Assembly: GCA_028023455.1 (NCBI GenBank) | Contig: JAQFVV010012423.1 | Coordinates: forward strand, 620,001 to 684,000 | Source: Epiperipatus broadwayi | Taxonomy: Eukaryota > Onychophora > Udeonychophora > Euonychophora > Peripatidae | Direction: 5' to 3' | DNA: 64,000 nucleotides | Shown here: piece by piece, positions 25,401 to 39,739 of the stretch | Numbering within the stretch: the stretch's first letter is position 1 | How the letters are laid out: every line of letters starts with the position of its first letter | Translations under genes and position numbers: made by a program | The notes under the pieces: generated by a model | What the model saw: the letters and a program-made list of their open reading frames with translations, nothing else | The model's database searches: none | Told to the model about the DNA's origin: nothing

Positions 25401-25705
25401 AAAAAACTATTAAAAAATCAGGCCCTTCACCATATAGTCAATTTGTATTTTTTTTATCACATTGTCTACATAGCTTTCACTTTGCTATAATAACTTTTTG
25501 GCCAATAATGAACAATGCTTAACTTCTTGAATTACTTTAAAAAAATCTAATTACAGCATTCGGTTACCATTTTTAATTAAGGTGATGATATGAACTTGGA
25601 AATATGCTTTGATAAGATACCTTTCTCTAAATGTCATTCAGTTTTATATAAGATTTTGTAGTTAATGTTTGCTTAAATGGGTCTGTCAAAAACAATCATT
25701 CAAGT

Positions 25706-26160
25706 GAGTAAATAAGCATTTATTTTTATCTAGCACCATGTTTACAATTATATTACATTCAAATATCAGCCTTTCAAGCTAATTGAACATATGCCTTTTG
25801 AGAGTGTTAAAATAATAAATGAATACTTTCCTCTTCAATACAAGATATAGTATTTATGCAGGAATAAAAGGAATCCTCTTATTCCCATGACTCAAATTCT
25901 TTTATATAAGCAAATATGAAGTACTGTTGAGAAAAGCATGAAAGAAGAATTCTCACTTTAAATTACTATTTACGATGTTTTTGAATGAATGAGGTCGGTG
26001 AAATTGCTTAGAATTTACTAAACGTCATTCTTACTGAAACTTAATTATGAGTAAATAAGCATTTATTTTTATCTAGCGCTGTGTTTACAATTATATTACA
26101 TTCAAATATCAGCTTTTCAAGCTAATTGAACATGCGCTGATATTTAAATGTAATCATTCA
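25706..26160. repeat. diverged 90-bp direct repeats and inverted fragment
   Basis: A block of about 90 bp at 25706-25796 (GAGTAAATAAGCATTTATTT onward) recurs at 26049-26132 with a few changes. It is followed by an inverted partial copy (26133-26160, GCTGATATTTAAATGTAAT) that can pair with the second copy. The arrangement suggests a short mobile or slippage-prone unit. Confidence 0.8.
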
Positions 26161-28744
26161 AGTGGAAAAGCTATCCTGAAACTTATGCAATACTGTTCTT
26201 TCTAGATTGTAATTTTTTACAAGACTTTAGTATATCAATATTTTGATTATTTCTTTCTCTAATGAATTTTGATTTATTAGGTTTATGACATCCTCAGTAA
26301 CTAAAGTTATAAGATTAGGTTTATTTGCACAACTCTTATGTAGATATCATATGTACAGTTGAATGCACAGTTTCTTCAGACAAAATAATATTTTGAACTT
26401 TCTCTCTGAGTATAATTTACATTCGTTTTAAAAATAATGTTTCTATTTTTTTACCAACATAATGCATGTGTGTTGAATTTTCTTCTTAAATCAGTAGATA
26501 ATTAGAAAAGTAAGTACTGCAACTAAATAGTAGTAGTTGATCATCATTTGATTGTTGGTTTAACAGAGCACAGACTTTAGAACTAGAGATTTCTGAATCA
26601 TTTTTCAATGGACTAAACTCATTTTGTCAAGTGAATTATAAAATTACTATTATTTCAAAATTGTTTATTCTATTTTGTTTAAATTAGTAAAGGTATCATT
26701 CTTTTAGCATATCAGTATTTTCTTCATTATATTGCTTTCTGACTTTTAGAGTGAATACAAAAAGACTGATATGATATTTAAAACTTCATCAGAGCTTAAT
26801 ATATTAATATCTGCAAATGGAGCATAAACTTAGAAATAAAGATTATATTATCATCATCATCATTATGATTATTATTATTATTTATGATAATGACATTTTA
26901 AAAAAAATGCATAATATTTTCATAAAAAAACTGAAAGTTTACTATTAATGCCATATATTTTGGAAAGTTTTAGATACATAGTTCATAGAGATGAGAATTT
27001 TTTCTATGAGCGTTTCTTTTATCCATACTAGATTTTTTTGGACTGTTACTTTTTCAAATTTCCTAAGATGAAAAATAAAAAGCTATTTTATTAGTATCAC
27101 ATTTTGTACTCAAAATTATCTTTATGCTGATTTACTTTTGAATTTTGTAGATAGAAAAAAACTGCCATTAATGCAAACAACTATTTTTGAAAAACATCAA
27201 TTATTCTAGAAAAATTTCAAAGTTTATCTTTAACCTTTTGCAATAAATAAATTAACTTGTACATCTAGCTATAAACAAAAAAAAAACAACATTCGATCTA
27301 TCAATTATTAAGCCTAATTGCAATATGTTCCTTGTTTTTTCATATCATAACAGAATGTGGGCTTGCAGAAGGAAGTAAAGATGTATTTTTAAATCTGGAA
27401 AAAAATCACAGGTCTCAAAAAAGCTCTGGGATCAGAAAATTTTTAATTAGTAATGTTTTAATATTACTGCTTTCATAATCTTGAGGCTTAATACAAAATC
27501 TGTTTATACATATTATTTTTTAAAATGTTTTATATTTAATTAAACCATGTGCTTTCTCCATTAATTAATTAACAAAAAAATTTTCTTGAATATTCTATAG
27601 AAATTATGACTTTGTTTATAGAAAAAAGTATCAGATTGCTGAAACTTAAATATAAAAGCAAAAAAATTACCTCCTTTAATGGTAATGAAAATGGGGGCCT
27701 CAATATATTGCAGAATTGAGATGTTTTACTTAAGTATCAAGATTTGGTATCAACAAATTGTAACACTATTTTTTAAATTATTTTAATGTTAATATTCAAG
27801 AAATTGGTTTTGAAATTAAGAAGATAAAAAAAATGAATTAAAAAAAAACAAACTTGAAAGTTGGAATAATGTGTAAAAAAAAAACTAACTGTATCTAATA
27901 ATTATATATTTGTTTATCTTTTTGCAAAAGTCAAAATACGTAATATATATATTTTTTCATGATAAGAAAAATATAATAAATATCTTTAAAAAAAATGCAC
28001 AGATAAAAAGACAAATTTTGTCAAAATTTATCAAAAAAAAAACAACAAAACTTTTATTATTTTATGAAAATCTTAATTATTTTATTTTTAAAATATATCA
28101 ATATATCATAGCTTATTTATTCTAGGGATGTACTAAAACATTCAAAATCACTTCTTTATTCTTGGGATGGACTAAGTTTACATAATATTATATTTTATCA
28201 TTGCTATTTTTAAGAGCATTATCTTATTGTTATATGGTTAATTAAAAATAAAAATTCACAGTTAATTTAAGAGTTAGAACAGATATGGATTGTTATTGTT
28301 GTTGTTGATGTTATTATTATTATTATTAATTTATTTAAGTAATAGAAAACACATATGAAGTACAATTTAAAAAAAATAAAATTACAACTATCAATTATTA
28401 ATAACAAAAAATCTTGAATTTATAATTTGAGGCAAATTTAACAATCAGTCAAGTTCATCACTACGGATAGATAGATAAATTTGTTTCAGAAGATCCCTTC
28501 CCCTTGTCAAATAAAAGATTTTTTTCAATACAATCTGCTTTCGTAAATAAAAAAAGTACTAATATTAGAAAAAGGGATTTTGTCTAGGTTCATAAGACAT
28601 ATAATTTGGTACTTTAGCATTAAAGCTGCAATGTAGGGGAGATGGGAAGCCTTTTCACACCCACAATATATGTGTAATGCCACAATGAAGTAAATTGAAA
28701 GAAAATAAACCCTGCAAGTATATGTGTATAAACGTGTTTTTTTT
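26161..28744. other. AT-rich stretch without recognisable genes
   Basis: ATC/ATT microsatellite-like runs near 26850-26885 and GTT/ATT runs near 28290-28330. The open frame at 27910-28125 is lysine/isoleucine-rich low complexity. Nothing else could be supported. Confidence 0.55.
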
Positions 28745-29600
28745 TTATCAACACAATATTTTTTTTCATAATACTTCGACTTTTTCAGTCTCATAATTAA
28801 TATATATTTTTTTGTGGTTTTTGTTCCTTTTTTTTAATTTAATTTGTTTATAACAAAAAAATACAGTTATTAGCATTTCTGTTGAAAATCCCAATCCGTG
28901 TGGAAATGTGTTTTTCTTTATCAACTAAATCCCAGATGATTTTTTTTGTAATACTTTGACATTTTCAGTCTCATAATTAGTATGTATTTTTTTTTGTGTG
29001 TGTGTTTTTTGTTCTGTTTTAATATATATATTTTTTGTGTGTTTATTAGCATTTTTTTTTGTGGCTTTTGTTCATTTTTTTTGTTTTAATTTGTTTATAA
29101 AAAAAACATTTATTAGCATTTCTGTTGAAAATCCCAGCATACTCTGAAATCATGTGCTACATTTTCAGACAAAATTTTTAGTACAGATCTCCATTTTTTG
29201 TGGTAATATTAAATTTTTTGTTTCACAGTGACAATTCTTATTATATATTTCATGGTAAATATCATATGAGTATACTTAATATACTTTTAAAAATATTATT
29301 TAAAAAACAAAATCATTTACTGTTTGCTTAATAAGAATTTTTTTGTGTAATGGTGTCATTTTATTAAGATTGCAAATCACTTTTTTTTGATTGAGAATGT
29401 CATTTTTGAAAGTTTGAAAGTTGTATGTATAGTTAATACCTTTTTATAAATATTACTTAAAAATAAATCATTTACTGTTTATTTAGTGCATACTTAAACT
29501 AACAATTTTTGTGTAATGCTGTCATTTTATTAAGATCGCAAATCACATTTTTTTTTTGCTTTCAAATGTCATTTTTCATTAAGATTGAAAATCACATTTT
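28745..29600. repeat. degenerate tandem array, period about 170-180 bp
   Basis: A T-rich block containing TTTTTCAGTCTCATAATTA occurs near 28780 and 28960. AGCATTTCTGTTGAAAATCC occurs near 28874 and 29117. A second series, ATCATTTACTGTTT ... TGTCATTTTATTAAGAT, occurs near 29310-29375 and 29465-29540. Spacings of about 170-240 bp and poor identity fit an old satellite-like array or serial duplication. Confidence 0.65.
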
Positions 29601-29708
29601 TTTAATATTTCAAATGTTCTTAGAAGTTGTTAGTATCCAAGTCACAAATATTTGAATATCTTGTTTAAAATTATACATTTTTATTTATTTTTAGTTATGC
29701 GAACTCAG

Positions 29709-29886
29709 CATGTATTAGACCTACTGCACCTGTTCACATTCATATCAACCCCCCAATAGCTGTGTAAATCTTGCCAAAATACCATATACAAGATCCATGT
29801 ACACATTATTTTGGTCAGATCCCAAGATCACAAAGCTATCAGTAGATTGATATAAATGTGAACAGGCACAGTAGATCTAATACATG
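29709..29886. repeat. inverted repeat, 40-bp arms
   Basis: Arms 29709-29748 and 29847-29886 are reverse complements with few mismatches (shared core TGTTCACATT / AATGTGAACA), separated by 98 bp. Possible short foldback element. Confidence 0.8.
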
Positions 29887-31149
29887 TTGCAGCTTTAATA
29901 CTAAAGTACTTATAATTTGAGTAAAATCTGAGGAAGAATAGCTTATAAAAAATCCAACCTGAAAAAATTGTTGAATGAAAGAATTTTGTGTGAAACACAC
30001 ATAAAAGTTTACATTTTAAACTTAGCAAAAAATACATTTAAAATATTGAAATTATGCAATAAAAGCCAAGAAAATATCCTGATGCGAATACACAATATTT
30101 CATCATTTTAAAGTATTTATATATTGTAAGAGATGTGAAAATATACATGTTACATGAAACATGTAAAAATATGAATATTTAAAGACAAATAATGTATATG
30201 TATATTTTTTTAATAAATGAAAAAAACTGATAGTTTAATAAATAAAGAGATTTTAGAATAAATAAAAAATCTGTTAGGAAATAAACAAAAGAAAAATAAA
30301 ACTCAATATCTTAATCTCACTTTAATAAATAAAAGAAAAAATAGGAAAAAAAAGTGTAATGTAGTTTAGGAATTTTAATTAGAATTACTATTTGAAAAGA
30401 TGGCTTATCATTCTTTTAACTAAAAATTCCAAAGTGTTACAATGTTAATGGAAATAAAAGAAAACTAATTATGTAAAGGTAACTTAAGAATTATAAAGTT
30501 ACTTGGTGAAATAATTTAAATTAAACAATTAATTATAAAGAAAAAAGAAAAGAACAAGAGAAATGTAATGTAAATGATTGTACAAAATTATTATTGAAAA
30601 CTATTTAATTAAAGAAAATTATGATTTAATCAAAGATCAAAATAATTTTGTAAATTGTCTAATCAGACAGAGATTATGTTTTTCTAGAAATCAGTAATAT
30701 TTTCAATTGATTAAATAATCAGTGCTATAATCAATATTGTAATTAAATAGATAAATATTAAAAGAGATTAATTAATTAGAAGAAATTGAGATGGTAATTA
30801 ATGATATGTGTGAGCTCAGACAATGATTTTGTCAATGATATCAAATCTACTAAATTTCCATTGCATTCAGTTCTGCTGTTATTCATTCTATTATTAAAGT
30901 TATTATGCTGTTATTTTGATTCTGATCCAGCTAATTTGATTTAACTGCAGCTAGTTATACTAACTTTGCTGACTTCTTTATTGAGAATGATCAGTTCATA
31001 TTTCAGTGACATATAGCTATTTACACAGAAGCTATAATATTACCATACAGTGCTAAACCCACAAAGCATTGACTATTTAGCTTTTACTACCCAATTTTTG
31101 CATATTTGGCAGCCTGGAATGTGACAAATATTCATGACCTGCCATTGCT
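29887..31149. other. AT-rich stretch without recognisable genes
   Basis: A-rich plus strand with many AAT runs; no motif recognised. The open frame at 29828-30037 (minus) overlaps the inverted repeat and has no recognisable domain. Confidence 0.55.
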
Positions 31150-31170
31150 GATATATATATATATATATAT

Positions 31171-31211
<41 letters not shown>

Positions 31212-31267
31212 CATATATATAATGATGGGTATATATATATATATATATATATATATACCCATCATTA
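31150..31267. repeat. (TA)n microsatellite with embedded palindrome
   Basis: TA runs are interrupted by ATCATATATA spacers. The right block is bounded by ATGATGGGTA on the left and TACCCATCAT on the right, making a perfect palindrome around the TA run. The Ile/Tyr frame across it is an artefact of the TA repeat. Confidence 0.92.
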
Positions 31268-34200
31268 TAGAAGAAAGAAGTGACAAGCTGTTAAAAGAAA
31301 CCAGGAAATCTGTTCAAGAATTCTAGCCATGAACTTGATAAACTTTCAAAAAGACAGAAATGATCAATCCAGAAAAAAACTATAGCAAAATATGGGTAGA
31401 TATAAAAAATAAAACCAAATAATACAGGGGTAAGATTTTATTCTTTTTATAAACTTTTATAAAATTAGAAATCCCTATTTAATGTGCACTTATCTATACT
31501 AAACAATTCTGTAATTAGTTTAATTTGGTTTTAGTTTTTATTGTTGTTATGATATATTTGTTAATGAATATATTGTTTTAAGTTGTTAGTTTGGCTTAAT
31601 TCTCTTTCTCTATACTTAACCATTTAACATTTAATTAAGATAAAATTTTGTCTCTTGTACTGTTATGTTTAAATATACATCATCTGATACCCTAAGTTAA
31701 GTAAATTTCTTATTCATTTAAGCTAGTTGTGAAATCAAGTGCTTGAGGTATTTTAAAATCTCTTGAAATATTCCAGTCAAATTGGCTGAATGGCACCTGG
31801 AGTTTTTATCTCCAGTAAAATGAAAGTATCCATAGTAGAGGTATTTTACTTCTTGCAGTTATGGAGTGAGTGCAGTGGTCTTAAAATGTGGTCATGATTA
31901 TTGGTATGGTCAATATATAAAATATGTTAATCATATTAACTCCTCTGCTTGTGTAATGGGGTTTCAAATTTATATAAATTATTATTGTGAAAATATAAAA
32001 ATAAATAAATAGTAATTCATTACAAATATCACTCCATCTGGTGTGATCAATGATATCTATTATTTATAATATAAATGATGAATTCTGTGGGTTCATCCAT
32101 GCGTGATTTTGATTACAAATATATGACATTTCAGTTTGATCACACAAGCCATTAAATGGATGATGAATAGAATATTATAAAGATGATCAGTACATAAATT
32201 TCTAACTTCTGTAACTAGAAAATAAAACAAGAATAGAAAAATGTTAATGCTTACATTAAAAAATAGTATGCCTAAGGAATAATATCTTTTTTTTTTCAAT
32301 AATCCTATTTGTATGATACTTGCAAAGATTTTTGTATGGTTATTTAAAGTGTTTTACTTATCTATATAAGAATATATATTAATTTAAAAATACATAATTT
32401 ATTAAAATTGACGTATTTTTAAATTTAAAAAATTCAAAATTTTAACTGCATTACTTTTTAAATGTTCACTCATCCTTTATAACTAAACTAATTTATAATT
32501 TTATTTTATTTAAAAAATTAAATTTTGTATTTTAAATATTGTAAACATTAAAAAAATTATGTTTATAATATTTTACACTAATGATTCTAAAAAGCAAATA
32601 TTTTAATTTTTTATTAATATCATAAACAAATTTAAATAAATTTAATTTTACAAGCAATCTTTTTTATATATATTTAAAATAAACACACATCATTATATAT
32701 ATATATATCAAAAAGTCTTTAATGAATTATTTTTTATTTAAAAAAATTATATAATACCATGAATCAATGCTTATATACTTAATATACTTGTAGACAATTA
32801 TGATCATCATCAGGACGATAAATGATTTTGAAAAAGTGGCATGAAAATAGTAAGTAAGAATGCCTAATGGTCATATTCATTATTCTCCCAGTATTACTGG
32901 CTAAAGTTTTACTTTTAAAGATAAGGCTTAGCATCTCAAAAGTGTAACCAACAACTAAATGCTTAAAAAATAGCACTTTTGAACCATTGCCTTTGGTTCA
33001 TTTTAACTTTCAACAGTATTATTTTATAGTTTATTGTTTAGAAACAATAGTTAAAAATATGGTTTAGCAACAATAGTTAAAAATATGGTTACTCGAACTT
33101 TCAAATTTACATTTGTGTGAAAGGTAATGATAATAATGAACTCACTCCACATAAACATATAACTCTTACTAATGGTGATGTCACCTTTTTTTTCTTCTTT
33201 TTTTAACAGTCAGAACAATAGTAGCATATCTGGCTAATACAAATTAACCTGAACCAATATTCTCTAGAAAATGATAGTAGTTACCTTAGACTTATAATCT
33301 AAAATATATTCTAAGATTCAATCAAACTGAATTCAAATTCTAGGATGAGAGAATGACAGAAAGATGCTTTAATCACTTTATCACTTTTGGTTAGAAGCAA
33401 CTTCATTATCACATAATCTTATAGAAAAAGAACATTAAGGAAACAGTATTTTCACTACCAGATTGAAAAAAGGGATATACATTTATCTGCTATAGGTTTA
33501 CCTAATTTTATTTTAGTCTAGGCAATATCATGTGATTAAATTTATTATATTTGCAATATTCTGATCTTTTTTAGTCCATTATCAGAATTAAGCCAAAATT
33601 ACTTTTTATTTCTTTATCAGAATGGCTAAGATTCCATAAATTATTATTTGTATATTTTTTGGTTATTAGTGTCTCCTTTATGATTGTTAATATATTAATC
33701 AATATACATTCTTATCTTCTGCCTAAACTCACAAAGTTAAGACTTCACTGTCATTTTAAATAAATAAGCAATAAAATCAAGAGTCAAACATCATGCAAAT
33801 TTCACAATACACCACTTTTTATGCTTCCACAAGTTGTCTGGAAAGGTTTACTTCTGTTCTATCATGCAGATTTGTTATCAATAGATAATAGTAAGCACAA
33901 TAGTTATTCTTATAGTGCATATAGAAAATGAACATGAAAATTTGATCAGATCACAAATATTTGACATTTTTTCTTCAGATAATCATCACAAACACAAAAA
34001 AACATAAAGATTCAATATTGGTCAATAAAAGACTATTTAAATATTATTAGCTAGAATTTAAAGAACTCTAAGTTTTATCTGAGTGTTGCTGATTGTAAAT
34101 GGAAATATCAAAATGTTATATAGCTTTCAAAATTGATGGAATAGAGTCATAATTTCTTGGATTGTGATTTGTTTTTTTTTTTTATATCTCTACTGTGTAA

Positions 34201-36725
34201 TTTATTATATATATTAAAATAAAGATTTCAATATGGTCTAAGTGTAAACAGTTACTCAAATGAATGATTTAGAGATTGATTTACATTGAATTTTTTGACT
34301 TCAAAACAAATACATATACATCCATATATACTTTTAAAAAGTGTAGACCATAAAAAAATAAAACTTTTAATATGATTGTATACATTCATATATGTATATA
34401 CACATATTAATAAAGAATAGATGCAAACAAAAATTGATGCAAAATGTCTTACAATTAAATTTCATTCCTAATATTAAGCTCATTCTATTGTAACTCAAAT
34501 AAATAATATAATAAAAAGTAACAATAAAAGTTTATGAGATAATGCATTGTTCTGATCAAAAACTAAATATATTTTTATTTATAAGCATATACTATATAGT
34601 TATTTACATTAGAAAAGACTTGTTATATTTAGATTATTTGCATTCTTCACAAATGATATGTAAATGTAATTATTGAAGATCTAATTATTGTTATTTAATT
34701 TTTATTATTTTTCAGATCTCTCAATTTGTGTATGAGCCTTGATATAATATGTCTAACAGATATGATGATTAGTACAGAAAATAACCAAATATGGAAAAGC
34801 ATGAGATCTTATTATATCAAACTGGCTTAAAGTATAATATCTTTCTATAATTATAAATGGGAATAAATTTAAATCTTTCAACCATGTTTACAATATCCTT
34901 TAAGCAGTATTTTGGTCTTTTTCTAATTATGTGAGGATTTTTTTAATATCAAAAATACTACTTGGTTATATATTCTGTAGTCTTTATCATTTATTGGAAT
35001 TCATTTACAATTTTTGCTATAATTAGTCCAGATTTTTAAAATGAAAACATTATATATGTGGTGTATTTCCCCAATCATTCAACTTAGAAGTACCTCCAAA
35101 TAATATAATAACAAGAGTAACTTAGTCAAACTAGTTATTACAGATTTCAAATATAGCAAAATTTGATTATATACAAGTTCATCTAATATATGCATACATA
35201 TATCTCATATATAGATAAATAGATAGTCTCAGTTTCTAAATACATTTACAGCATTCTCAAATTTATTGCCGGAAACTTACAACCCTTTTTATCACATTTC
35301 TCTTTTAAACATTCAGCTATGTATGTTACAAGTTTCCCAATATTAAACCCTGGTATCCCTTTAGGCTTACATAACAAAAAATAAGACCAGAACGATCTGT
35401 TTAAAACTGGTCAGATTTCTATACCTTCAGATCCAAGTCTCTGGGTTTACTCCAGTGCTGGAGCATGACAACTTAATACAGATGGATACCAGTTACTAGC
35501 ACACACAAATTCTACAAGCAAAGGAAAAAACACTTCACTTCCAAAATACAAAGTTTATATACTTCATAGTTTTTTCTCTTATCTGATTCTTCTCATTACT
35601 TAAATTCCTTTGTCAAGAATTTAATTAATGCCACTTTCCAGATCTTTAATTTTAAGTTGTTTAATCTTTTCTCTAATCAGTTCTCAAGCCTTCTCTTCAA
35701 TACTTTTTAATCAGTCTGTAAAGAAAATGTCTAATTACTCAACTATTCTATTGTTTTAATATTATTCCACAAGTTTTACATTATCTCTGTGGTGATCAAA
35801 TTCCTAAATATTTCTCTTTCCATTTTCTTTAATTTATATCTTTTTATTACTTATACTTCTGCGTGCATTCTTGTTGGTATTTAAAATTAATATTTATTCA
35901 GTGTATAAATACTACAATATATATATTAATTACTCAGTTTTATAAAGCAAGATGCCTCTGTTTATTTTTTATAGTATACAAATGATATCAAATAACTTCA
36001 AAATTGAGGATCAAACAGGAGTGTCCCAAATTTTATCACAAAGATGTAATTTTAGTTCAGTGATTGTTAAATTAAGGTATTGCATCAATATGAGGCAATT
36101 ATAAATAAAAGAATTGGTTGAGTTTTGGACAAGTTGAAGGATTGAAATAGAATGAAATCATTATGTTTTAGCGTTTGATACTGCCAACTGTGGTCTAAAA
36201 ATGTGCTAAGTCACTTATCAGAGCATATATCACAAATTTGCTATCTTAATAGCAAAATCTATAAGGTCTTTATAGTAGGCCACATCTAAATTAAGGGACT
36301 AACCTATTGGTAAATTATTTGGCTGCCCTATATGGTTCAGTGCAATGTTATAATGATGGATCTGAAGCTTAAAAATCATTCTTTGTATCTCCAGCCCTGT
36401 CCGTTTCACTTCTCAAACTGCTTATGGATTCAGTAGCAAATTTCTCCACACAATAGTGCCACCTATTGCAAGTCATGTAACTAATAGATGTGAAAAAGTC
36501 CTCACGTGATGTTTTAATGGTTTTATTATGGATTCCTTGCAATATGTTACTTAATTTTATTTATTTATTGGGTTACATTCTGCATTATATATTGAGCATA
36601 ATTTAAATGTATTTGAAAAAGCAAAAACAAATTATAAAAATATAATTTTTAAAAAATTAATACATCAACAATTGTACCAAATATGGTAATCCAGAAGTAT
36701 TCCATGATTAATTTTATTAAATTTT
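31268..36725. other. long AT-rich stretch without recognisable genes
   Basis: Open frames are short and without motifs. A small duplication (AACAATAGTTAAAAATATGG twice) lies near 33045-33088, and a GAACCA...TGGTTC mini-hairpin near 32981-32999. The 35370-35750 and 36130-36520 parts are less AT-rich and may be eroded elements, but I could not place them. Confidence 0.5.
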
Positions 36726-36822
36726 TAATAAATTTAATCAGCCATTTAAGCTATTGTGCGCTTTTTCACGAGTGTTAAATAATAAAGCGCACAATAGCTT
36801 AAATGGCTGATTAAATTTATTA
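36726..36822. repeat. perfect 39-bp-stem hairpin with 19-nt loop
   Basis: Arms 36726-36764 and 36784-36822 are exact reverse complements, with a 19-nt loop. The stem includes TTGTGCGCTTT, unusually GC- and CpG-bearing for this region. Total length (97 nt) is in the range of pre-miRNA hairpins, but a perfect stem also fits a tiny palindromic MITE or an siRNA-producing hairpin. No copy elsewhere in the window was noticed. Confidence 0.93.
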
Positions 36823-37761
36823 CAATTAGAAACAGCGCTAAAAATAAATGTTTATTTACATAAATTTTTAATTAAACCGAAAAAAAAAGTTGCTTTCTAT
36901 CAAGGTTATGGTTTATATATGCGAATGTATCTGCATACGATTTAAAATTATATGCCATTTAAATATGCTTAATTTTAGATTAAATAGATTTTATACTTTA
37001 TTTTCTACATTTTTTCATTCAGTTTATTTATTTATTTATTATTTCTCTGTATCAGTTCCAGAATTTCGTCTCTATGCAAAAAATAAAACTTTTTCACAAG
37101 AATGCTGATGAAAGCCAGCTTATGCATAAATCTTTTCCTGTTTAGATCTTAATTAAAAGTGGATACCTTTCTTTTCCAAATCAGTAAAAAGATTTCCATA
37201 AATTTAACAGACAAGTGGCTTTAACTGCAAACCAAGCCGCAGTTCAATTGGAAGATTGCTAGTTGTTTATGCAAACATCTGTTACGAGAATGGAAAAGAT
37301 TTAGTAAAATATAAAGGGAACATTTCAATAATACAATTATTGCTTTCTAGTTTTAATGAATGTGGATCTAAACTATGCTAGAAGAAATATTTTATATATA
37401 AAATACGACTTAATTACCATAAATGTAAAAATAATATATATATCAGTCGGTAAAATCAAGTGCTTGCTGAAATTTGTCACGTGGATATCAAATTATTATT
37501 GTAGTGCTCTTAATTAGACCTAAATGGAATGAAAATAGCTTTTGTTATAAATATTTAATTGTTATTTAACATATAAAGGTTACTTCTGAATTTTTAACTA
37601 ATCTTTATTAACTATTAATATGACTTCTTTTAATGATATATTTATCTTGCTAATTTTATTTTGATTTGAACCAGAATATCCAAATTAATTAATGAAGTAA
37701 TCTTAAAAATGGACAGACTGAATCTTAATAAAAATGGGAAATGGTTTTAAATTATGATGAT

Positions 37762-38313
37762 TGTTACGCACCCAGAGGTATTATTGACAATACCATCCGG
37801 TTAAGCAGGTGAACTTTATTGTTAGAAAATCTACACTGAAAATACATTTAACAACAAGAGCTTACTATCTCGAAACAAAACAACTACATAAAAACAAAAT
37901 TAAATACATTTGTAATCTTCTTAGAAATTACATAGTCCACATTAACGTTAAGTTATGATTACAATTTCTTCACCTGCGTGCTGATACATTATCAGTATTT
38001 ATGCGTGCATGTGTGTTTTTTTTTTTCATTTTAAACTTACACCAGAGTTCACTTACATATATATCATATTCCGTGTAAATCTAAATATATTAGCATATAT
38101 TACCATTAGAATAATTCCAATGCATGTTTTGCATATATAACGTTTATAGAGTGTTCATTTTGCATATATAAAGTTTATAGAGTGTTCATTATTAGGGGAA
38201 TTTTTTCATTTCCTATCTGTCTATATTTATAATAAATATTTTAATTTATTTGCACAACCATAAATTTTACATGTACATATGCATATACAGAACTATTATA
38301 ATCAAATACTACA
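37762..38313 (-). repeat. 3' LTR of the Ty3/gypsy element
   Basis: On the minus strand it begins TGTAGTATTT and ends GTGCGTAACA, giving the canonical TG...CA ends. It matches the right LTR in blocks such as CTTCTTAGAAAT, TGATTACAATTT and CATTTTAAACTTA. It contains an internal 32-bp duplication (38125-38190, GCATATATAA-GTTTATAGAG). Confidence 0.8.
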
Positions 38314-38331
38314 CCCCCCTTCCCTCACTTT
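38314..38331 (-). promoter_or_regulatory. polypurine tract of the Ty3/gypsy element
   Basis: The minus strand reads AAAGTGAGGGAAGGGGGG directly before the 3' LTR start TGTAGTA. Such a tract primes plus-strand DNA synthesis in LTR retroelements. Its exact abutment with the LTR fixes both the orientation and the LTR boundary. Confidence 0.85.
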
Positions 38332-39739
38332 AAAAAAAGACCATTTAACCACAACTATAGCCTTATAATTTAGGTGGTCTTCAACATTTTCTTATAGATC
38401 AAGTTGGTGTTACAGGATTTTTTTCTCCTGTCTTGATATTCTTTTTGATTAGACTATTTTGAAGATAGCAAATCCAACTCAAGAATGGTTACTAGGTTGC
38501 CTCCAGATAAATTGCTTTTCTTCATTTGCATATTATTATTATTAGGTACTTCTTTATCTAGTATCTCTGATGTCATATCATCATTTTTTTTTATTGGAGT
38601 CAATTTTTCTGCTAATGTAGATTTTGATCTGTTGTTAACTGGTTCTAGTGTTTTATTCTGGAAGATTCTTAAATATTTTATATATCTTCACATTTTTTTA
38701 CCATTTCCCAGGTTATTTCTTGTTATGTTTTTGCCCAGTACCAATACTAAGATGTGTATAAAAGTTTCACCTCATTAACATTTCAGTCAGTGTCTTTCTT
38801 GTACACATGCACAGTATAAAATGCTGTTTGAATGTGATAGTCATTAATGCTTCATTGGTATCCTTATAATTGGTTTTATTAGGTGTTGAATTTATCTGTT
38901 GTATTTATATTTCAGCCAAATCATTTGATTCAGAGTGATATGGAGGTACAATATTTGATATATTTCCTTATAAGCCAAAAAATCTTATAACAGCAGTGAC
39001 ACAAAACTGCCTCCATAACTTGTTAAAAACTTTAATAGTATACTCTGCACTAATCAGTCCATTTAAAATATAAGTTGATCACAATCATTTAATGATCCTG
39101 CATACTTCATGGATAATCTCTGCCAAGGTTGTGTGTCTTGTGGTCAAGGTTTCAATTTTTTCAGATATAACTTAGCTGTAAATTGACATTCTTTACTCTG
39201 CTTGACTCTTTGTTCTATCTCACAATTTAAACTATGCCATCAAACATATAAATAGGCTAACTTTCATTCACAATTCATCGATATCATTTATATAACAATT
39301 CTGCACTTGTTTTCTGCCTTCAGTTTGTATTAGTGCAAAATTCATCATTATTATACAACTATTTTACATTTATAGACTTTCTTGTAAATTATTTATAGGT
39401 TTAATTACAAATTTAAGTGACTTTCAGGCCATCCATATTGAATTCATTTCTTTAATATTTGATACCTTGAATCATTTTTAGTTCATTTTGCTACTACAAT
39501 ATTATTAGCATATTAGATGCCATAGAATCTATCTATGTAATCTATTACTGTGATGTAACCAGCAATCATAACTAGTTTCTTTATCTAGTTTATCAATGAA
39601 TTTGAAATACTGCCAATATATTAATCCATCAAATCATTTTTGACTAGCATGTTTAGGAATTGCTTTAGATTTCCTAAAATATTAAACAGAGGTTGGTAGT
39701 CTGTATGGATCTTAAACTAACATCTATAAATGTAACGAT

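Noticed and set aside
31077-31286. Minus-strand frame with Ile/Tyr alternation
   Set aside because: Translation of the TA microsatellite.
38485-38778. 97-codon hydrophobic plus-strand frame
   Set aside because: Lies antisense to the integrase/3' part of the minus-strand Ty3/gypsy element; no domain.
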